Assembly: GCF_050487225.1 (NCBI RefSeq)
Contig: NZ_JBKQGY010000001.1
Span: 1,488,001 to 1,552,000 of the forward strand
Source: Paenalcaligenes sp050487225
GTDB lineage: Bacteria; Pseudomonadota; Gammaproteobacteria; Burkholderiales; Burkholderiaceae_B
Direction: 5' to 3'
Length of the DNA: 64,000 nucleotides
Shown: positions 59,268 through 64,000 of the stretch, in pieces
Layout: each line of letters opens with the position of its first letter
Position numbering within the stretch: position 1 is the first letter of the stretch
Program-made: the position numbers and the translations under genes
Notes under the pieces: generated by a model
Told to the model about the DNA's origin: nothing
The model's input: only the letters and a program-made list of their open reading frames with translations
The model's database searches: none

Positions 59268-60785
59268 ATGGGTTTTTTTTCTAAGTTACTACAACGTTTG
59301 ACGGGATCATCCTCCCAAAATTCTGCACCTGTGCAGTCACAACAGAATCGTGCTGAATACGCACACGGCGAGATGGAGAGCTATGATGCCGTCATCACGC
59401 GCTATGGCGATTCCACTGAAGTACAGTTCCAAGAGCAAGTCGCTAAAGCCTTGCGCAACAAAGGTATCGCGCAAAGTGAGCGTGGCGACTACCAAGCTGC
59501 ATTGAACACCTTCAATGACGTTGTGACACGTTTTGGTGAGTCCACCGAACCCGTCTTGCAAGAGTTGCTAGCTCGAACCCTTCTGAGCCGCGCTACGGCA
59601 CAAGACGAACACGGCGACCCTCACGCTGAAATGGCTACCTACGACGAAATAGTTCGCCGCTTTGGTGCGTCGGATACCCCAATGCTGGCAAGCTTGGCCG
59701 CTAGATCCCTGTTAAATAAAGGTATCACTCTAGGCCAACTGGAAGACCCCAAAGCCGAGATGGTTGTTTACGATGAGATCGTCAGTCGTTACGGTGACTC
59801 CGATGAGCTGCTACTGCAGCAATGGGTTGCCCGTGCCTTGATGAACAAAGGTATTACTCAGGGTCAACAAGACGACTCTCAGGCCGAAATTGTTACTTAC
59901 GACGAACTGTCCAAGCGTTTTGGTGCATCCGATGACGAAGTCCTGCAAGATCAAGTCGCTAGAGCCGTTGTCAACAAAGGTATTACGCAAGGCATGCTGG
60001 ACGATCACGAAGGCGCCATTGTGACCTTTGATGGTCTGATTGCGCGTTACGGTTCTTTTGACACAGAAGAGCTGCAAGATCAAATCGGTAAAGCACTGGT
60101 TAACAAAGCGGTTGCGCTGGATCAGTTGGGTCGTCATGACGAAGAAATCGCCGTGTACGACGAAATCATTCGCCGCTTTGGTGATTCCACTCTACCAAAC
60201 ATGCAAGAGCGTGTAGCGAAATCATTGCTGAACAAAGGCATTACACAAGCCCAAGCCGATGATTTCCAAGATGCGCTGAAAACCTACGACACCCTGATTA
60301 ACCGTTACGATGCGTCTGCTTCTATTGACGTGCAAGAGCGTATCGCCAGCGCGATGCTGAACAAAGCACTGCTGTACGATCAACGCGATGAGCACGACAA
60401 AGAAGTAGAAACCTACGATGAAATTATTCGTCGTTTCAGCAACTCTGAGTCCACTTACATCCAAGAGCGTGTTGGTCGATCCATGATCAATAAAGCCATG
60501 GTAATGGACCAAAGCGGCGATCACCGCAAAGAAATGGCGCTGTACGATGAAGTGATCCAACGCTACAGTGGTTCCCCAGAACAAGCACTACAAGAATTTG
60601 TCGCCCGATCCCTGATGAACAGCGGTATTACGCTGGATGACATGGGTGATCTAAAAGGTGCAATTCGCAGCTACGACGAGCTAATCAAACGCTTTGGTGA
60701 TTCTACCGACGAGAACCTGCAAGAGTTTGTAGCTAAAGCGCTGGTTAACAAAGGTGCAGTACAAGGTAGACTGGGCTCTGCCTAA
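59268..60785 (+). CDS. Protein of eleven tandem 43-residue repeats (TPR-like)
   Basis: 505 residues. After a 35-residue start (MGFFSKLLQRLTG, then Gln/Ser-rich), the whole chain is eleven exact-length repeats of 43 residues built on AEMxxYDEIxxRFGxSxx-xLQexVARsLxNKGIxxgxxgD, for example one unit with TYDEIVRRFGAS and SLLNKGITL. The two-helix pattern with small residues resembles TPR or Sel1 units but is longer. No signal peptide or membrane helix is seen. The first and last units (GEMESYDAV, GAIRSYDEL) diverge as caps. Such arrays usually bind proteins; the function is unknown. ATG with GGAGAGGTTA ahead. Confidence 0.85.
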   Translation: MGFFSKLLQRLTGSSSQNSAPVQSQQNRAEYAHGEMESYDAVITRYGDSTEVQFQEQVAKALRNKGIAQSERGDYQAALNTFNDVVTRFGESTEPVLQELLARTLLSRATAQDEHGDPHAEMATYDEIVRRFGASDTPMLASLAARSLLNKGITLGQLEDPKAEMVVYDEIVSRYGDSDELLLQQWVARALMNKGITQGQQDDSQAEIVTYDELSKRFGASDDEVLQDQVARAVVNKGITQGMLDDHEGAIVTFDGLIARYGSFDTEELQDQIGKALVNKAVALDQLGRHDEEIAVYDEIIRRFGDSTLPNMQERVAKSLLNKGITQAQADDFQDALKTYDTLINRYDASASIDVQERIASAMLNKALLYDQRDEHDKEVETYDEIIRRFSNSESTYIQERVGRSMINKAMVMDQSGDHRKEMALYDEVIQRYSGSPEQALQEFVARSLMNSGITLDDMGDLKGAIRSYDELIKRFGDSTDENLQEFVAKALVNKGAVQGRLGSA

Positions 60786-61220
60786 TCTACGCAACGCTAT
60801 TGCACGGTGGGCGTAACGCCCACCCACAAAAAATGGCCGATATCAAGCCTTTCGTGCAAACCATGCGGGGCTTGAAATCATATACGGGGCAATAGGTTAG
60901 CTCTGTGTAGTGCCGCTTGCAGGGAATGCGGCGTTGTGGACCAGGAGCCACATAAGAGCCTTGGGAAAGTAAGCGAGGTCGCACTGTAGCGGCGTCGATT
61001 GCAAAAGGAGGCTGGCTTGTTTGTGGTCATCATAGCCCGTTCTCCCACCCTATAAAACAAAGACCACACCGAACTGACAGGGACGATGGATGTTGGTTTC
61101 CACTCAAAGCAGAAGTTCAAAAAAATAAGAATCTAGAGCAGTTTTAAAGGGGTGACGCCGACATTAGCCGCTGCCTGTCCATTATATATTACTAACCATG
61201 TTTAACGCAGGAGAGGTTTT
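60786..61220. other. Intergenic before the HNH gene, no gene recognised
   Basis: 435 bases. A minus-strand open frame at 60878-61120 has no recognisable domain and was not called. A 13-base motif GGTGACGCCGACA at 61151-61163 recurs next to the IS at 62798-62810. Confidence 0.45.
61151..61163 (+). repeat. Short direct repeat flanking the nuclease pair (left copy)
   Basis: GGTGACGCCGACA here and at 62798-62810, same orientation, 1647 bases apart, bracketing the HNH and PD-(D/E)XK genes. At 13 bases this may be chance. Confidence 0.3.
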
Positions 61221-61997
61221 GTGGCGATAACAAATAGTACAGTTTCCAAGCTATTTGGTTTGGCAGCTGGGCGATGCAGCATATGCAAGGAGCCAGTCGT
61301 TAAGCGACGTGTAAAGATTGGCGAGATGGCTCACATTATCGCCAAGAACACTGGCGGGCCACGTGGCGATCTGCCATTCATAGGGCGTAGAGACGACTAC
61401 GAGAATCTTATTCTTTTATGCCCTAATCACCATACAGAAGTCGATAACGATGAAGCCAACTACCCTCCAGAAAAGTTACATCGCTTGAAGAACGAACATG
61501 AACACTATGTTGACCAAGTCTTCAAGCGTCAAACGCAAGCGCGATCCATGGATGTTGGTGCACTTATAGGGTTGATGCGATACCTGCCTCTTACCCAGAT
61601 GTATTCTTTGGTGGACGGCTTACCTGCAAGATTCAGCATGAAACTCTTCTCAGTCGAAGATGTTTGTGAGAACTTTGGCAAAGACTTTCCGCACTGCCGT
61701 CCTTTCTATGACCCACACTTGGAAAGCCATTTTTATGGATTCTGGTCTGATCTTTGCCATTTGAATAACTACATTAGGACTGCAAGCTATGATGGAAGGC
61801 CGCTATATGACACTGCTGACAATGGAGATTTTAATAACCTATATATATCTAGGGCGCTGACCTATGAGCAGCGGCAAGAAGTTGATCAGGACGTGAGTGA
61901 GCGCTTGGATAAGCTCATCAAAAGCTCCAGCGATTTATTGCAGTTTTTAAAATACAACTATCAGGATGTTCATCTAGCTTCATTTATTGGGTGGTAA
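61221..61997 (+). CDS. HNH endonuclease-domain protein
   Basis: 258 residues, ribosome site GCAGGAGAGG. The N-terminal 75 residues form an HNH nuclease: zinc-type CSICKEP (Cys19, Cys22), EMAHIIA with His38, YENLILLCPNHHTEVD with Asn62, Cys67 and His70-His71. The rest (about residues 95-258) has no recognised domain, but holds DLCHLNNYIRTASYD and ends in a helical LLQFLKYNYQDVHLASFIGW. The cofactor residues look intact, so it is probably active. It is followed after 66 bases by a second possible nuclease. Free-standing HNH proteins with large unknown tails often belong to defence systems; that role is inferred. Confidence 0.82.
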   Translation: MAITNSTVSKLFGLAAGRCSICKEPVVKRRVKIGEMAHIIAKNTGGPRGDLPFIGRRDDYENLILLCPNHHTEVDNDEANYPPEKLHRLKNEHEHYVDQVFKRQTQARSMDVGALIGLMRYLPLTQMYSLVDGLPARFSMKLFSVEDVCENFGKDFPHCRPFYDPHLESHFYGFWSDLCHLNNYIRTASYDGRPLYDTADNGDFNNLYISRALTYEQRQEVDQDVSERLDKLIKSSSDLLQFLKYNYQDVHLASFIGW

Positions 61998-62063
61998 AAA
62001 ACGCCTCATCGTGCCACTATAATGATTGAGCCGCAAAGCTGCTGGTGCAGCACTGGAGCCTAA

Positions 62064-62684
62064 ATGGAAATTCAACTTGAAAAAGCTTTTCGGGAAGCTG
62101 CACATGCAGCAGACCGTGCTGTGAGCGCAGCTATGGCGAAGTACGCCTCTGGATATATTACGGATGAGGACGATATCACGGGTGCTCTGATAGGTCGGCT
62201 GGACGCAGCTTTTGATGAAAATATTGGCGGCGTCAACTGGTCTTCATCCATTCTGCGGCACCGCAAAGGTGTGGCTGCACAAGAGAAGAAGACCGGTGCA
62301 GACATGCTGTTTCATGTGTCGATCGAGACGCCACAGCTTACTTACTCCAAAGGGGTCCTGATTCAATCGAAGAGAGTCGATGATGGCGTTGAAATGACGG
62401 CAAGCAGTCACAAAGAACTGCTTAGTCAGTGCGACAAGATGCTGAACATCACTCCTGATTCGTTCATCTTCAACTACACGAAATCAGCAATGCGCTGTGC
62501 TTCCGCAAACAGGATTGCTGGCGCAAGTAACCGTATCTTGAACGACTCTTGCAACCTGACCTCGTATCGGTTCTTCTTGGAACTTTTCAGATGCACCACT
62601 GGAGATCGCCGCATCACTTCGGCCAAGTTTGACGATCTGCAGATACCTCAAGGCATCGCCATCAAGGGCACCATAGGGCAATAA
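62064..62684 (+). CDS. Unknown protein with probable PD-(D/E)XK-type nuclease core
   Basis: 206 residues. A Glu/Asp-rich N-terminal helical part (MEIQLEKAFREAAHAADRAV) leads to EKKTGADMLFHVSIE (Asp80) and KGVLIQSKR (Gln101, Lys103), the D...QxK pattern of PD-(D/E)XK nucleases. The C-terminal third contains FIFNYTKSAMRCASANRI and TSYRFFLELFRCTTGD. The spacing of the motif residues (about 20) is right for the fold, but the assignment is by eye only. The stop is 130 bases before an IS element, so the chain may be intact. It follows the HNH gene in the same direction, with AGCACTGGAGCC ahead of the ATG. Confidence 0.55.
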   Translation: MEIQLEKAFREAAHAADRAVSAAMAKYASGYITDEDDITGALIGRLDAAFDENIGGVNWSSSILRHRKGVAAQEKKTGADMLFHVSIETPQLTYSKGVLIQSKRVDDGVEMTASSHKELLSQCDKMLNITPDSFIFNYTKSAMRCASANRIAGASNRILNDSCNLTSYRFFLELFRCTTGDRRITSAKFDDLQIPQGIAIKGTIGQ

Positions 62685-62797
62685 TTTTCTGAGGCAGGAC
62701 ACAGCGCTTCGCCCTGACACGGGTAAGGACAACACCCGGCAACAAGGGCGCAAGCGTCCCTGACGTAGCAGGCAGCCTCTTGCATGGGGCGCACGGC

Positions 62798-62810
62798 GGT
62801 GACGCCGACA
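62798..62810 (+). repeat. Short direct repeat flanking the nuclease pair (right copy)
   Basis: GGTGACGCCGACA, identical to 61151-61163, four bases before the TTAA target duplication of the IS5-family element. Confidence 0.3.
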
Positions 62811-62818
62811 CTCATTAA

Positions 62819-63996
62819 GGAAGGTCTGCAAAACCTCTCTCGCTTGAGCTTCATCCAGCGCCAAGCATCCAGCACAATCCCGGCATGGATCATCAATACA
62901 CCCTAGGCCTGGACCCGCTGCCCAAGAAGACCCGCAAGGAGGTCTCCCTTGAAGAGATGAATCAGGTCGTTCCCTGGGCGGCATTGGTGGCACTCATTGC
63001 CCCGTTTGCCCATGGCCCGCACCAAGCCCTCGGCGGTCGCCCGCCGTTGCCCATTGAGACCATGCTGCGCATCCACTGCCTGTAGCTGTGGTGGAACCTG
63101 AGCGATCCTACCATGGAAGAAGAACTGCACGAGCGGCCTTTGTACCGCCGCTTTGCAGACCTCGATGACACAGCACGCATGCCCGATGAGACCACCATCC
63201 TGCGTTTTCGCCACTTGCTGGAGAAGCACCCAATTGGCACCTCAGGTGCTGGCTGCCATCAACACCAGCTTGGCCCAGCAGGGCCTGATGCTCAAGACCG
63301 ACACCATCGTGGATGCCACCATCATTGCAGCGCCCAGTTCGACCAAGAACAAGAACGGTGAGCGGGATCCCGAGATGCACCAGACCAAGAGAGGCAAGCT
63401 GTGGCACTTTGGCATGAAGGCGCACATTGGCGTGGATGCCGACTCAGGGCTGGTGCACACGGTCATCGGCACGGCCGCCAACGTCAACGACGTGACGCAG
63501 GCCGCGGGCTTGCTGCATGGCAAGGAACAGCACGCCTGGGGGTGATGCGGGCTACCAGGGCTTGGACAAGCGCCAGGAGATGCAAAGGAGCAAGGCACTG
63601 TGGCTCGTGGTCATGCGCCCAGGCAAGCGCAAGACGCTCGATCCAGAGCGCGAACTGCACAGGCTGCTGGACAAGGCCGAGCGGCTTAAAGCCAGCGTTC
63701 GGGGTGATCAAGCAGCAGTTTGGGTACGCCAAGGTGCGCTACCGGGGATTGGAGAAGAACACGGCGCGTCTCACGATGCTGTTTGCGCTGGGCAATCTAT
63801 GGATGGCCAGAAGGCGCATCATGGTGCTGCAGGGGTAGGTGCGCCTGCGGGGTTCCAAAGTGACATCGGCGAGGCCAAAACTGGCTTGCAAACCGCGCAA
63901 GACGGGTGTAAACAAGCCGGTTGCTCAGGCATCAGGCGAGCCCGTGTGCACTACCGGGCTGCGCTGGTCTGACAAACGGGATTTTGCAGACCTTCC
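62819..63996 (+). mobile_element. IS5-family insertion sequence, complete ends, decayed transposase
   Basis: 1178 bases. Terminal inverted repeats GGAAGGTCTGCAAAA at 62819-62833 and its complement at 63982-63996. TTAA is duplicated at 62815-62818 and 63997-64000, matching the four-base YTAR target preference of IS5 elements. The interior encodes an IS5-type transposase with several disruptions. The element ends four bases before the window edge. Confidence 0.9.
62885..63838 (+). pseudogene. IS5-family transposase, nonsense and frameshift mutations
   Basis: Pieces in different frames reconstruct one transposase: DEMNQVVPWAALVAL-like start (MDHQYTLGLDPLPKK, EEMNQVVPWAALVALIAP), HQALGGRPPLPIETMLRIHCL then TAG (63083-63085) where a Gln codon is expected, then LWWNLSDPTMEEELHERPLYRRFADL in the same frame. 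A shift near 63230 leads to the frame with LMLKTDTIVDATIIAAPSSTKNKNGERDPEMHQTKRG and GMKAHIGVDADSGLVHTVIG (DDE domain). Another near 63540 leads to GYQGLDKRQEMQRSKALW, and a last one to QFGYAKVRYRGLEKNTARL ending at 63838. At least one stop and three shifts mean no active product. Confidence 0.9.
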
Positions 63997-64000
63997 TTAA

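Noticed and set aside
60878..61120. Minus-strand 80-residue frame before the HNH gene
   Set aside because: Arg/Ser/Pro-rich with no recognisable domain; likely chance open frame in GC-rich sequence.
1..64000. CRISPR array, prophage, rRNA operon or replication origin
   Set aside because: No regularly spaced direct repeats, phage structural genes, rRNA sequence or DnaA-box cluster was seen in the window.

Overview
The window reads as chromosomal DNA of a betaproteobacterium, most likely an Alcaligenaceae-type Burkholderiales. This is inferred from the order nadK-recN-fur(-)-bamE-dapB-murB(-), an ANR/FNR-boxed azurin gene, many TRAP transporters and IclR regulators, and moderate GC. No taxonomic search was possible. 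Housekeeping blocks alternate with catabolic and accessory blocks.

Layout. 1-5300: core genes (NAD kinase 3' part, RecN, Fur, BamE, DapB, MurB). 5400-5920: two identical tRNA-Gly(GCC) genes, each followed by a terminator. 6000-7030: a Fur-boxed secreted esterase. 7300-16400: a meta-cleavage cluster mhpB-mhpD-mhpC (+) converging on a six-gene minus-strand operon (TRAP DctP and DctQM, an SDR, an Asp/Glu-racemase-like protein lacking both usual cysteines, and two MhpR-like IclR regulators). 17300-20200: an orphan RcsB-type response regulator, an EAL phosphodiesterase behind a structured leader, a GST remnant and a conserved unknown. 20300-24700: a Fur-boxed operon of a beta-propeller protein and a TonB receptor, then an IclR regulator. 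24700-27000: an AhpD-like protein, a RES/Xre toxin-antitoxin pair and a frameshifted gene. 27050-33520: a GlcD-type FAD oxidase divergent from TRAP dctPQM-mhpF-mhpE, which carries the last two steps missing from the first mhp cluster. 33500-42500: LysE exporter, DUF4105 protein, membrane phosphoesterase, alr-dadA with divergent lrp, azurin, HpaI-type aldolase, thioredoxin and NhaA. 42700-45300: a persulfide/sulfide-type locus with two ArsR regulators, each next to its own AT-rich palindrome. 45900-53200: proline utilisation (permease, putP, trifunctional putA with three GGT(T)GCAACC operators). 53200-59050: an NlpD-like lipoprotein, tRNA-Cys with a partial duplication of its 3' end enclosing a truncated Sel1-repeat gene, a small unknown, a 5'-nucleotidase, and pirin/LysR. 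59270-60785: a protein made of eleven 43-residue repeats. 61200-64000: an HNH nuclease and a probable PD-(D/E)XK protein next to a decayed IS5-family element whose TTAA duplication ends the window.

How the genes fit together. MhpB, MhpC and MhpD would cleave and process a 2,3-dihydroxyphenylpropionate-like catechol to 4-hydroxy-2-oxovalerate; MhpE and MhpF would take that to pyruvate and acetyl-CoA. No ring hydroxylase (MhpA) is in the window. The second cluster could also work alone on 2,4-dihydroxy acids: TRAP import, oxidation at C2 by the FAD enzyme, aldol cleavage, then acyl-CoA formation. Iron control is visible as fur plus two Fur boxes. The most unusual points are the possible RNA switch before the EAL gene, the tRNA-Cys mini-island, the cysteine-less racemase homologue, the doubled ArsR persulfide locus, the HNH/PD-(D/E)XK pair and a ~400-bp non-coding element with imperfect inverted ends.
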